From JBBQDK01 sp038319625 (GTDB lineage Bacteria > Pseudomonadota > Gammaproteobacteria > JBBQDK01), in the NCBI GenBank assembly GCA_038319625.1, contig JBBQDK010000011.1:1-31636 (forward strand): a stretch of 31,636 nucleotides of DNA, written 5' to 3'. Under the pieces are notes generated by a model, which saw nothing but the letters and a program-made list of their open reading frames with translations, made no database searches and was not told where the DNA came from. A program made the position numbers and the translations under genes. Below are positions 24,719-31,636 of this stretch, in pieces (position 1 is the stretch's first letter; each line of letters opens with the position of its first letter).

Positions 24719-25522
24719 ATGAATTCATTTCACCGCGTGCGTAGATGTATACCCAGAACATGGAAATCCTTTCTTTCCCGCAATCTTTTCGGTCTCCTGC
24801 CTGATGCAGATCGCAGGATTCCAGAGATTATCAGGCATAACCGTCTCGTGCTTGCTTCGCGCTACCTGAATGGATCAGGCATTGAAATCGGCGCGCTGGG
24901 AACGCCATGCCCAGTTCCTCCGCACTTGACCGTCAAGTTCCTGGATCGCTTCGACGATAGCGGCCTTTATAAAAATTTTCCCGAACTCACCAACAAGAAG
25001 TTGTTGCGTCCCGATATCATCGACAATGCCGAAACAATGGAAACCGTCGCGGATGCGTCGCAAGATTTTCTGATCGCAAACCACGTGATCGAGCATCTTC
25101 CGAACCCTCTCTTGTTCCTGAAGAATGCTTCCCGCGTTCTGAAGAAGGGCGGCATTTTATACCTCGCGATCCCTGACAGGGACAAAACTTTCGATAGCCA
25201 ACGCCCTGTCACGAGTTTCGAGCATCTCCTGAAGGATTTCACCGAAGGCCCGGCTTGGTCTCGTGCCGCACATTACGAAGAATACGTACGTCTGGCTGAT
25301 ACGCACAACACCACCCAGGCGTGGAAAACAGAGGCGGAGCGCCTTGCGCTGACGCAGCAGCTTATGGACGACGATTACAGCATCCATTATCACGTATGGG
25401 ATGTTCACGCGATGATGCAGCTGTTCTGCGCCGTGCGTGAAAAGCTTGGTCTACCGATCATCACCGAATCGATGGTTTCGAGCGGTAATGAATCAGTGTT
25501 TATCCTGCGTAAACAGGGATAA
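24719..25522 (+). CDS. Class I SAM-dependent methyltransferase, polysaccharide-locus type
   Basis: A 267-residue methyltransferase. The SAM-binding motif I is the variant GIEIGALGTPCPVP (about 54-67) followed by VKFLDRFD, a form I associate with methyltransferases of glycan clusters, in place of the common DIGCGTG. LIANHVIEHLPNPLLFL and LKKGGILYLAIPD correspond to motifs II and III. The C-terminal part (HYHVWDVHAMMQLF) is also usual for this group. The likely role is methylation of a sugar or glycan chain. The ATG at 24719 follows AAGAG at a rather long distance; an upstream in-frame start at 24668 is less likely. Downstream lie only transposon remnants, so it may be the end of the older glycan cluster or a stranded fragment of another. 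Confidence 0.83.
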   Translation: MNSFHRVRRCIPRTWKSFLSRNLFGLLPDADRRIPEIIRHNRLVLASRYLNGSGIEIGALGTPCPVPPHLTVKFLDRFDDSGLYKNFPELTNKKLLRPDIIDNAETMETVADASQDFLIANHVIEHLPNPLLFLKNASRVLKKGGILYLAIPDRDKTFDSQRPVTSFEHLLKDFTEGPAWSRAAHYEEYVRLADTHNTTQAWKTEAERLALTQQLMDDDYSIHYHVWDVHAMMQLFCAVREKLGLPIITESMVSSGNESVFILRKQG

Positions 25523-25566
25523 ATTTTGGTCGTCTTTCCGGCGTGCTGAGGTATTGGGATATGAAG

Positions 25567-25587
25567 GCATGCGGATAAACCGCATGC
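25567..25587. terminator. Hairpin downstream of the methyltransferase gene
   Basis: GCATGCGG (25567-25574) and CCGCATGC (25580-25587) form a perfect 8-bp stem with loop ATAAA, 45 bases after the stop codon. The following sequence is only moderately T-rich (GCTAACTTGCCGTTTCTTTG), so it is a possible terminator. Confidence 0.4.
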
Positions 25588-25829
25588 GCTAACTTGCCGT
25601 TTCTTTGTAGATGACAGTAATAAAATAGCCGCGCGTACAGAACACTCTGACCGCTTTCCGGAAATTCTGCGCCCGTCACGACTGACTGCTAGGGGTCGGT
25701 TGCGTGGGTCACTGGCCGGTATATCATCCGGCAGCTAACCTAAAAAACAACGACTCCATCTGTGACCGGGTGCGTTTAGCCAGAACACGAGTTCCGATGC
25801 GGCGTCTGCGGCTGGTTTAGGTGGTGGGC
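25588..25829. other. Gene-free stretch, probably decayed mobile DNA
   Basis: No convincing coding frame is seen on either strand. It leads into the IS30 transposase remnant, and the part nearest it may be the decayed 3' end of that element; I could not identify a clear terminal repeat. An imperfect palindrome CTGGCCGG...CCGGCAG occurs near 25713-25735. Confidence 0.4.
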
Positions 25830-25985
25830 TCAACCGATCGACGCAACACATGCGTTAAACTTTTCTGCCGGTGTTTCGTATCCTAATGTCTTGCATGGCC
25901 GTTCGTTCAGCTGACTCGCCACTTTGTTCAACGCTGTTTTCTAATGCACCGGCAGGTCTGTGCTTTTCGGAAGATACTGGCGAAC
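25830..25985 (-). pseudogene. IS30-family transposase, C-terminal remnant
   Basis: The minus strand reads RQYLPKSTDLPVH, then an in-frame TAG (25941-25943), then KTALNKVASQLNERPCKTLG and YETPAEKFNACVASIG before a TGA at 25830-25832. LNERPxKTLGxxTPAEKF is the diagnostic C-terminal end of IS30-type DDE transposases. Everything N-terminal, including the catalytic D, D and most of the DDE region, is absent. The internal stop and truncation make it a dead fragment. It abuts a different transposase fragment in the opposite orientation. Confidence 0.85.
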
Positions 25986-26114
25986 CATCCGTATCATATC
26001 GTACGGCGTGGATATAACAGGCAAGTAGTTTTTGCCGCGCCGCACGATTTCGAGCATTACCTGGAAACGCTTGCAGAGTTCAAATCGCTGTTCGGCATCA
26101 AGGTGTGCGCCTGA
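25974..26114 (+). pseudogene. REP-associated (Y1/IS200-like) transposase, N-terminal remnant
   Basis: The + frame reads ILANHPYHIVRRGYNRQVVF followed by AAPHDFEHYLETLAEFKSLF and GIKVCA, then TGA at 26112. This is the N-terminal end of the Y1 transposase domain of REP-associated tyrosine transposases. The HUH-type NHVHLL motif and the catalytic tyrosine that should follow are missing. The frame opens at an ATG at 25944, but the first ten codons are antisense to the IS30 remnant, so the native start is lost. The fragment is non-functional. Confidence 0.82.
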
Positions 26115-26122
26115 GTAAATGG

Positions 26123-26182
26123 AGGTCGGACTGCGATTTCATTTTTCGGCGAATCACAGCCCCGTAAATTGCAGTCTGACCT
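26123..26182. repeat. 15-bp terminal-type inverted repeat next to the Y1 remnant
   Basis: AGGTCGGACTGCGAT (26123-26137) pairs with ATTGCAGTCTGACCT (26168-26182); the two differences are both G-T wobble pairs. The 30-base space between is AT-rich. GTCTGACC-type ends like these are common beside REP-associated transposases, so this is probably the end of that element or a small non-autonomous derivative. Confidence 0.6.
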
Positions 26183-26189
26183 TAATTTT

Positions 26190-27056
26190 CTATAACCAAC
26201 CCCTGTGCCAGGCAATCGCCAGCCACCATCGGATAATGAAGTTTTGGGGCCGGATTGTTGCCCTATCACCGAAGGCTAGCCGCGCACGGCGCTTTCGGCG
26301 TCGCAGTGGCGCGCATTGGTAATCCATCGTTCTGTTGTCAGCGACGAGCAGTTGCTCCTGGTTGCCCGAGCGAAACGCTCTGGCATCGGGCCAATCATCA
26401 GGTCCGATAACGCGGCCGTCCCGATCCACGATTGCGATGCGGTTGCCGGAAGCCATGATGTTTCTTGTCATACTGTCCGGCCCGGCCTCAAACAGATTAC
26501 AGTCGCGTTTGGTCTGCACACGTTGAGCGAAGGTCAGGTACCGGGCGCGTTCTATCAGAAAAGCATTCGTGCGGAGCGCTACATTTGGAAATGCCGTATC
26601 GTCGCCGATCGATTCCCAACTACCGGTTGCGCCAACGACCGCGCCCGGTCCGAGACTTTCAGCTGCGGAATCCAGTTTAATCAACCAATCGGCAGCAAGC
26701 ACCTGTGAGTAGGAGTTGAAGAACAGTAGTTTGATGCAATCAATTAGCTGGGCCGCTTTGCGGTAGGCGGTCAGGTCGAAGCCTTCGTCAGACACCTCGA
26801 CAATCTCTGGCATGCATCCGTCGGGAGTCGGCCAGGACCTAGTCAGAGGATGTATATAGCCCGGCGCAAACCCTTTCTGAATCAAGACGGCTTGGTAGGA
26901 CATCCCGGCGGGGTAACGCCGCAGGCTTTTGAGAAAGGCTGCAAAAAGACGGTCAGGATTGCCGTTGCGCAGGAGATAGAAGACGGCAATCTTTCGGGCA
27001 TGCTCCGGGCTGGCGTTTTGCCCTGATAGGAAAACTGTCTCGTGAAGAATATTCAT
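26190..27056 (-). CDS. Glycosyltransferase-like protein of a polysaccharide locus
   Basis: A 288-residue protein with no motif decisive for one family. The N-terminal IAVFYLLRNGNPDRLFAAFL, the middle VSDEGFDLTAYRKAAQLIDC and FFNSYSQVLAADWLIKL, and GAVVGATGSWES with ALRTNAFLIER form a pattern I associate with GT-A-like proteins of O-antigen loci. FDLTAYRKA resembles the donor-site region of such enzymes, though a clear DXD is absent. It is the only gene on the minus strand in the 18-31 kb glycan region and diverges from rfbF. Its stop lies 8 bases from the inverted repeat, so its 3' end may have been altered by insertion; the basic C-terminal tail ends WLAIAWHRGWL. The function is a guess from context. 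Confidence 0.55.
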   Translation of the reverse strand: MNILHETVFLSGQNASPEHARKIAVFYLLRNGNPDRLFAAFLKSLRRYPAGMSYQAVLIQKGFAPGYIHPLTRSWPTPDGCMPEIVEVSDEGFDLTAYRKAAQLIDCIKLLFFNSYSQVLAADWLIKLDSAAESLGPGAVVGATGSWESIGDDTAFPNVALRTNAFLIERARYLTFAQRVQTKRDCNLFEAGPDSMTRNIMASGNRIAIVDRDGRVIGPDDWPDARAFRSGNQEQLLVADNRTMDYQCAPLRRRKRRARLAFGDRATIRPQNFIIRWWLAIAWHRGWL

Positions 27057-27237
27057 CGGCTCGTGAATGTCATCGGATTTCGGTATAGCAACGCCAAGTT
27101 ATAGATCGTTGGCTTGTATATACTATACGAATTCAAGTCAGCTGGAATTCACAATTGAAGCACTCTTAAGTAAACTGCCACCGGTGAACAAGTTAAACTT
27201 GCAGATGACCCTGTTGTGAGATGCAAAGGAAGACGGT
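27057..27237. promoter_or_regulatory. Divergent AT-rich intergenic region before rfbF
   Basis: It separates the minus-strand glycosyltransferase-like gene and the CDP-sugar operon. It contains the palindrome GTATATACTATAC (27116-27128), offering TATACT- or TATAGT-like -10 boxes on both strands, and GAATTC twice, 16 bases apart. No convincing -35 is seen. GGAAGACGGT just before 27238 is the rfbF ribosome site. Confidence 0.35.
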
Positions 27238-28005
27238 ATGAAGGCGGTTATATTGGCTGGCGGAATGGGTACGCGCATCAGCGAAGAGACATCTGTGCGT
27301 CCAAAGCCGATGGTGGAAATTGGCGGCAAGCCGATACTCTGGCACATCATGAAGATTTACAGTTCCTACGGCATCAATGAATTTATAATTTGTCTAGGCT
27401 ATAAAGGCTATCTTATCAAGGAGTATTTCGCGAATTACTTTCTGCATATGTCGGATGTCACATTCGACATGGTGAATAACAAAATGGAAATCCACCAGAA
27501 CTTCGCGGAGTCATGGCGTGTGACGCTGGTGGATACGGGCGAAGATTCCATGACCGGTGGACGATTGGCTCGGGTGCGTGAGTACATTGGCGATGATGAT
27601 TTTTGTTTTACCTATGGCGACGGACTCAGCGATGTTCCCATAGATCGCCTCATTGCGTTCCATAATGAGCAAGGTACATTGGCAACTGTCACGGCAGTAC
27701 AGCCACCTGGACGATTCGGTTCGCTCGATCTCAAGAACAGCAAGGTCAGCCGATTTGTCGAAAAGCCCGAAGGTGACGGGGGATGGGTCAGCGGGGGCTT
27801 CTTCGTGTTGTCCCCGAAAGTGATCGATTATATCGAGGGTGACACAGTCTCTTGGGAAGGTGCTCCATTGCAGCGCCTGTCCGGATCGGGGCAGCTGTCG
27901 GCTTTTGAGCATCGCGGATTTTGGCATCCGATGGATACCCTGCGCGACAAGCTGTTTCTGGAAGGATTGTGGGACGCGGGCAACGCGCCGTGGAAGAAAT
28001 GGTAG
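27238..28005 (+). CDS. rfbF: Glucose-1-phosphate cytidylyltransferase
   Basis: This enzyme joins CTP and glucose-1-phosphate to give CDP-glucose, the entry point for CDP-linked 6-deoxy and dideoxy sugars. It has 255 residues, the family length. The signature is LAGGMGTRISEETSVRPKPM then EIGGKPILWHIMK, distinct from the dTDP-glucose enzyme RmlA. TYGDGLSDV contains the magnesium-binding aspartate, and FVEKPEGDGGWVSGGFF and FWHPMDTLRDK are typical of the cytidylyltransferase group. Its last 7 bases overlap the start of rfbG, the next enzyme of the pathway. It is the first gene of an operon of at least five. Confidence 0.95.
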   Translation: MKAVILAGGMGTRISEETSVRPKPMVEIGGKPILWHIMKIYSSYGINEFIICLGYKGYLIKEYFANYFLHMSDVTFDMVNNKMEIHQNFAESWRVTLVDTGEDSMTGGRLARVREYIGDDDFCFTYGDGLSDVPIDRLIAFHNEQGTLATVTAVQPPGRFGSLDLKNSKVSRFVEKPEGDGGWVSGGFFVLSPKVIDYIEGDTVSWEGAPLQRLSGSGQLSAFEHRGFWHPMDTLRDKLFLEGLWDAGNAPWKKW

Positions 28006-29072
28006 TAGATAAAGACTTTTGGCGTGGCAGAAGGGTGCTGCTTACCGGTCATACCGGCTTCAAAGGGTCCTGGCTGTCGCTCTGGCTGCAGCAACTTGGC
28101 GCGCATCTTGTCGGCTATGCACTGCCGCCGCCTACAACCCCGAACCTGTTTAGCAGCGTCGATATTGCCGATGGCATGCGATCGATCACCGGTGATGTGC
28201 GGGATCTAGCCCGATTGCGTTCGGCGTTCGACGAACACAAGCCAGAGATTGTCATCCACATGGCTGCACAGTCGCTGGTGCGCCGTTCCTATGCTGAGCC
28301 GGTCGAGACTTATGCCACCAATGTCATGGGCACGGTAAACGTTCTGGAAAATTGCCGCCACTGTGACAGCGTGAAAGCTGTAATCAATGTCACCAGCGAC
28401 AAGTGTTACGAGAATCAGGGTTGGCAACGGGGCTATAGCGAAAATGATCCGATGGGTGGCTATGACCCGTATTCCAGCAGCAAGGGCTGCGCGGAACTGG
28501 TAACCGCGGCCTATCGCCGTTCTTATTTCGCTGGAGACAGTGGGGGCTTGATAGGATTGGCCAGTGCGCGGGCTGGAAATGTCATCGGTGGTGGTGATTG
28601 GGCGGAAGACCGACTGATCCCTGACATGATGCGCGCGGCAATAGCGGGGTGTACAGTGCGCCTGCGCAACCCAAACGCCATCCGTCCCTGGCAGCATGTG
28701 CTGGAGCCATTGTCGGGTTATTTGATGCTGATTGAGCGCTTGTATCGCGATGGGCCGCTTTATGCGGAGGGGTGGAACTTCGGCCCGGCCGAAGATGACG
28801 CAAAACCTGTGGAGTGGATTGTCAGGGAGATGGCTTCGTTATGGACAGAGATTAACTGGGAGATGGACGACGCCTCCCACCCGCACGAAGCGCATTACCT
28901 GAAGCTGGACTGTTCGAAAGCGCGTGCGCGCCTCAGGTGGACCCCCCGTCTCCCGCTCGCCGAAGCGCTGTCATGGACGGTGCAATGGTATAAGGCATAT
29001 GTCGGCAATGCGGATATGCGACGCCTGACCGAAGAACAGATTGAAATCTACAGTGGACTTATGCAGACATGA
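27999..29072 (+). CDS. rfbG: CDP-glucose 4,6-dehydratase
   Basis: A short-chain-type NAD-dependent dehydratase that converts CDP-glucose to CDP-4-keto-6-deoxyglucose. It has 357 residues. The Rossmann motif TGHTGFKG is at 17-23. The catalytic region TSDK (132-135) and YSSSK (Y158, K162) is complete. EDRLIPDMMRA and IRPWQHVLEPLSGYL are typical of the CDP enzyme. The ATG at 27999 lies inside the rfbF end (ATGGTAG overlap) and has GGAAGAA upstream; the same frame is open further upstream inside rfbF but that is not the start. Its stop overlaps the next start by 4 bases, which suggests translational coupling. Confidence 0.95.
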   Translation: MVVDKDFWRGRRVLLTGHTGFKGSWLSLWLQQLGAHLVGYALPPPTTPNLFSSVDIADGMRSITGDVRDLARLRSAFDEHKPEIVIHMAAQSLVRRSYAEPVETYATNVMGTVNVLENCRHCDSVKAVINVTSDKCYENQGWQRGYSENDPMGGYDPYSSSKGCAELVTAAYRRSYFAGDSGGLIGLASARAGNVIGGGDWAEDRLIPDMMRAAIAGCTVRLRNPNAIRPWQHVLEPLSGYLMLIERLYRDGPLYAEGWNFGPAEDDAKPVEWIVREMASLWTEINWEMDDASHPHEAHYLKLDCSKARARLRWTPRLPLAEALSWTVQWYKAYVGNADMRRLTEEQIEIYSGLMQT

Positions 29073-30307
29073 ACACAGCGCTGACTTGCCGATTTTGCGG
29101 CGCGGAATTACATGAATCGTTTTGCGATCTGGGAATGTCGCCTTTCTCTAACGCTTACGTTGCAGCCGATGCTCTGCAGCGGATGGAACCTTTCTACCCG
29201 CTGCACACTTACGTATGCGGAAGATGCTTTCTTGTGCAGTTGCCAGAGTTCGAAAGCCCGCAGCATATCTTCAGCGACTACGCCTACTTCTCTTCCTATT
29301 CCGACAGTTGGCTCGCTCATGCCAAGGCCTATACCGAAGCGATGACCGCGCGTTTCAGGTTCCATTCGGCAAGTCGCGTGATTGAGATCGCCAGCAATGA
29401 CGGCTACCTGTTGCAATATTTCAAGGAACGGTCGATCCCGGTGCTGGGCATCGAGCCTGCCGCAAACGTTGCTGCGGTGGCAGAAAAGAAAGGCATTCCC
29501 TCGCGCGTACAGTTCTTCGGTGTTGTCACAGCGCACGAGCTTGTGCGGGACGGCTTGCAAGCCGATCTTTTGCTCGGCAACAACGTGCTCGCCCACGTGC
29601 CGGACATCAACGATTTCGTTGCCGGTATGAAGATCGTGTTGAAGGAAGATGGCGTAATCACCATGGAGTTTCCGCATTTGCTACGTCTGATGCAGGAAAA
29701 TCAGTTCGACACCATTTATCACGAGCATTTTTCGTATCTTTCATTCACTACCGTAGAGAAGGTGTTCGCCAAACACGGCCTGATCTTGTTCGATGTTGAA
29801 GAATTGTCGACGCATGGCGGTTCACTGCGTATCTACGCCCGGCATGTTGAGGATAAAGCGAAAGTGGTGGGGTCCCGTGTCGAGGAGCTAAGATCACGCG
29901 AAACGGCAGAGGGATTGATCTCGCTGGCCAGCTATGCCGCCTTTGCCGAGCAGGTGCGTGAGACTAAACGTGCGCTGCTCGAATTCCTTATCGCCGCGAA
30001 GCGTGAGGGAAAGCGCATCGCCGGTTACGGTGCGCCGGCCAAGGGTAATACACTGCTCAACTACTGCGGCATACGGCAAGATTTCATCGACTACACGGTA
30101 GACCGCAGTCCGCACAAACAGGGGCGTTACCTGCCGGGCACCCACATTCCGATTTACGCTCCAGAGAAACTACGCGAGACGAAACCTGACTATATATTGA
30201 TTCTGCCGTGGAACTTGAAAGACGAGATCGTCGGCCAAATGGCACATATCCGTGAATGGGGCGGAAGATTCGTGGTGCCAATTCCGCGTGTCGAGGTTCT
30301 GGCGTGA
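29069..30307 (+). CDS. Sugar-nucleotide C-methyltransferase (TylCIII/TcaB9-like)
   Basis: A 412-residue three-part enzyme. The N-terminal zinc-binding module has C7, C10, C50 and C53 (CRFCG, CGRCF). The central SAM domain has VIEIASNDGYLLQYF (about 104-118). The catalytic TIYHEHFSYLS segment (215-225) supplies the Tyr/His pair used as base in the dTDP-sugar 3-C-methyltransferase TcaB9. The C-terminal domain has GYGAPAKGNTLLNY and binds the nucleotide sugar in homologues. It is expected to add a methyl branch at C3 of the 4-keto-6-deoxy sugar made by rfbFG. It overlaps the neighbours on each side by 4 bases (ATGA, GTGA). The exact sugar is not provable from sequence. Confidence 0.88.
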   Translation: MNTALTCRFCGAELHESFCDLGMSPFSNAYVAADALQRMEPFYPLHTYVCGRCFLVQLPEFESPQHIFSDYAYFSSYSDSWLAHAKAYTEAMTARFRFHSASRVIEIASNDGYLLQYFKERSIPVLGIEPAANVAAVAEKKGIPSRVQFFGVVTAHELVRDGLQADLLLGNNVLAHVPDINDFVAGMKIVLKEDGVITMEFPHLLRLMQENQFDTIYHEHFSYLSFTTVEKVFAKHGLILFDVEELSTHGGSLRIYARHVEDKAKVVGSRVEELRSRETAEGLISLASYAAFAEQVRETKRALLEFLIAAKREGKRIAGYGAPAKGNTLLNYCGIRQDFIDYTVDRSPHKQGRYLPGTHIPIYAPEKLRETKPDYILILPWNLKDEIVGQMAHIREWGGRFVVPIPRVEVLA

Positions 30308-30834
30308 AATTCGTGGCCTTGCCGTTGCAGGGTGCTTTTGTCATCGAGCCGGAACCGATCACGGATGAGCGAGGGTTTTTCGCCCGCACCTTTTGTCGGG
30401 AAGAGTTCGTCACGCAAGGTCTCAACCCGGAGCTCGTGCAATGCAGTGTTTCCTTCAACGATCGCAAGGGGACGTTGCGGGGCATGCACTACCAAAAATA
30501 TCCACACGAGGAAGCTAAACTCGTGCGATGCACCCTGGGTGCTGTCTACGACGTGATCATAGATCTGCGCAAAGATTCACCGACATTCAAGCGGTGGGCG
30601 GGCATTGAATTGAGTGCAAAAAACCATATGGCGCTTTATATCCCAGAGGGGTTCGCGCATGGGTTCCTTACGCTTATTAATGGGAGTGAGCTGTATTACC
30701 AGATGTCTGAGATTTTCCATCCGGAGTGCGCTGCTGGGGTGCGCTGGGACGATCCCGTTTTTGCCATTGAGTGGCTTGGCGAGGTTAGTGTGATGTCAGA
30801 TCGCGATAAAAACTTCCCAGATTTCCAATCATGA
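30304..30834 (+). CDS. RmlC-type sugar-nucleotide 3,5-epimerase
   Basis: A 176-residue cupin like dTDP-4-dehydrorhamnose 3,5-epimerase (RmlC). Seen: DERGFFARTF, GTLRGMHYQ with the catalytic histidine H62, the conserved lysine K72, IPEGFAHGFLTL, and ELYYQMSEIF with Y132. Given rfbF, rfbG and the C-methyltransferase around it, the substrate is more likely a CDP-4-keto sugar than dTDP-4-ketorhamnose. Either C3/C5 or C5-only epimerisation is possible. The start is GTG at 30304, overlapping the preceding TGA in GTGA; the frame is open back to 30256 but lies inside the previous gene. The last bases overlap the next start in ATGA. Confidence 0.88.
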   Translation: MKFVALPLQGAFVIEPEPITDERGFFARTFCREEFVTQGLNPELVQCSVSFNDRKGTLRGMHYQKYPHEEAKLVRCTLGAVYDVIIDLRKDSPTFKRWAGIELSAKNHMALYIPEGFAHGFLTLINGSELYYQMSEIFHPECAAGVRWDDPVFAIEWLGEVSVMSDRDKNFPDFQS

Positions 30835-31636
30835 AACGTGCGCTGCTGACTGGAGCGGGCGGGTTTATTGGGCGCCACGCATCTGCGCTCCTGCGCGCGC
30901 GCGGTTATGAAGTCCACGCCGTTTCCTCGCGGCAAGTGACAGAAACGTTATCTGACATCCACTGGCATCATGCCAACTTGCTTGATAGCAAGGAAACCTC
31001 ACATTTGATGGGAAAGGTCCGGCCAACGCATTTGCTGCACCTTGCCTGGTACGCAGAGCCAGGAAAGTTTTGGCATTCTCCCGAGAACTTCCGCTGGTTG
31101 GAAGCGAGCATCGCGCTCCTGCGCCACTTTCGCGAACAGGGTGGAGAGCGTGTGGTGATGGCCGGAACTTGTGCCGAGTACGACTGGAATTATGGATATT
31201 GTTCGGAGGCGGTAACGCCCTGCCGGCCATTAACTTCCTACGGTGTGTGTAAAAACGCCTTATTCGAGACGATGCGGGCATACTGTTCAGGGCAGGGCAT
31301 GAGTGGTGCGTGGGGGCGGATTTTCTTTCTTTATGGTCCCGGCGAGCATCCCTCGCGACTAGTCGCCTCGGTAATTACAGATCTCCTTCGTGGTGATTCG
31401 GCGCGCTGCACGCACGGCAATCAGATTCGAGATTTCCTGCACGTGGAGGATGTTGCATCCGCATTCGTTGCGCTTCTGGATAGTCCGCTCGAAGGCCCGA
31501 TGAACATAGCCTCGGGCCAGCCTGTGGCCTTGCGTGATGTGGTGCTTGCTATAGCCGATTGTCTCGGCGCACGCGAACGAGTGCAATTCGGTGCGGTTCC
31601 TGCGCCAGAGAATGAACCACCGCTGCTTGTAGCGGA
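30831..31636 (+). CDS. NAD(P)-dependent sugar epimerase/4-ketoreductase (cut by window edge)
   Basis: The first 268 residues of an extended short-chain dehydrogenase. The N-terminal TGAGGFIGRHAS is the cofactor loop, HLAWYAEPGKFW follows the third strand, and YGVCK provides Y137 and K141 of the catalytic YxxxK. DFLHVEDVASAF and NIASGQPVALRDVV are typical of sugar-nucleotide epimerases and reductases. As the last seen gene of the CDP-sugar operon it is a good candidate for the 4-keto reduction that completes the sugar. It starts at 30831 in ATGA overlap with the epimerase. The C-terminus is beyond the window. Confidence 0.85.
   Translation, partial: MKRALLTGAGGFIGRHASALLRARGYEVHAVSSRQVTETLSDIHWHHANLLDSKETSHLMGKVRPTHLLHLAWYAEPGKFWHSPENFRWLEASIALLRHFREQGGERVVMAGTCAEYDWNYGYCSEAVTPCRPLTSYGVCKNALFETMRAYCSGQGMSGAWGRIFFLYGPGEHPSRLVASVITDLLRGDSARCTHGNQIRDFLHVEDVASAFVALLDSPLEGPMNIASGQPVALRDVVLAIADCLGARERVQFGAVPAPENEPPLLVA

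Noticed and set aside
25944..26114. A 56-codon frame as a complete small gene
   Set aside because: Its first ten codons are antisense IS30 remnant and the rest is a truncated Y1 transposase domain, so it is recorded as a pseudogene.

Overview
The window looks like chromosomal DNA of a GC-rich gammaproteobacterium. The reasons are a stand-alone classical argA and argE, DUF2782 and polA close together, cpdA, pilU, and a glnE-ilvE junction next to glycan genes, which is a Pseudomonas-like gene order. I cannot name the species. No rRNA, tRNA or CRISPR array is visible.

Region 1 (1-11.2 kb) is housekeeping: ilvD (cut by the left edge), a double-ACT regulator-like protein, argE, a small predicted outer-membrane protein, DUF2782, a LOG-family protein, polA, argA, cpdA and an MFS exporter. 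Region 2 (11.4-18.3 kb) holds a lone GT1-type glycosyltransferase, pilU, glnE, ilvE and a small CHCC zinc-finger protein. Two long purine-rich hairpin repeats bracket ilvE.

Region 3 (18.4-24.5 kb) is the most unusual part. Where Pseudomonas carries the LPS inner-core genes waaF/waaC/waaG after glnE-ilvE, this genome has two tandem divergent ELM1-family proteins (GT-B-like), a 2OG-Fe(II) oxygenase with all its metal ligands, a 637-residue protein of no family I recognise with repeated beta-rich modules, and a GT4 glycosyltransferase. All lie on the + strand. I infer a cell-surface glycan (probably LPS core) assembly or modification module.

Region 4 (24.5-31.6 kb) looks more AT-rich and mosaic. 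It has a methyltransferase, a graveyard of transposase fragments (IS30 family and REP-associated Y1 type) with terminal inverted repeats, a glycosyltransferase-like gene on the opposite strand, and a tightly overlapped sugar-nucleotide operon: rfbF, rfbG, a C-methyltransferase, a 3,5-epimerase and a 4-reductase-like SDR cut by the right edge. The operon predicts synthesis of a CDP-linked 6-deoxy-3-C-methylhexose for an O-antigen or similar polysaccharide. The layout therefore runs from conserved metabolism through a conserved junction into a variable surface-glycan island.
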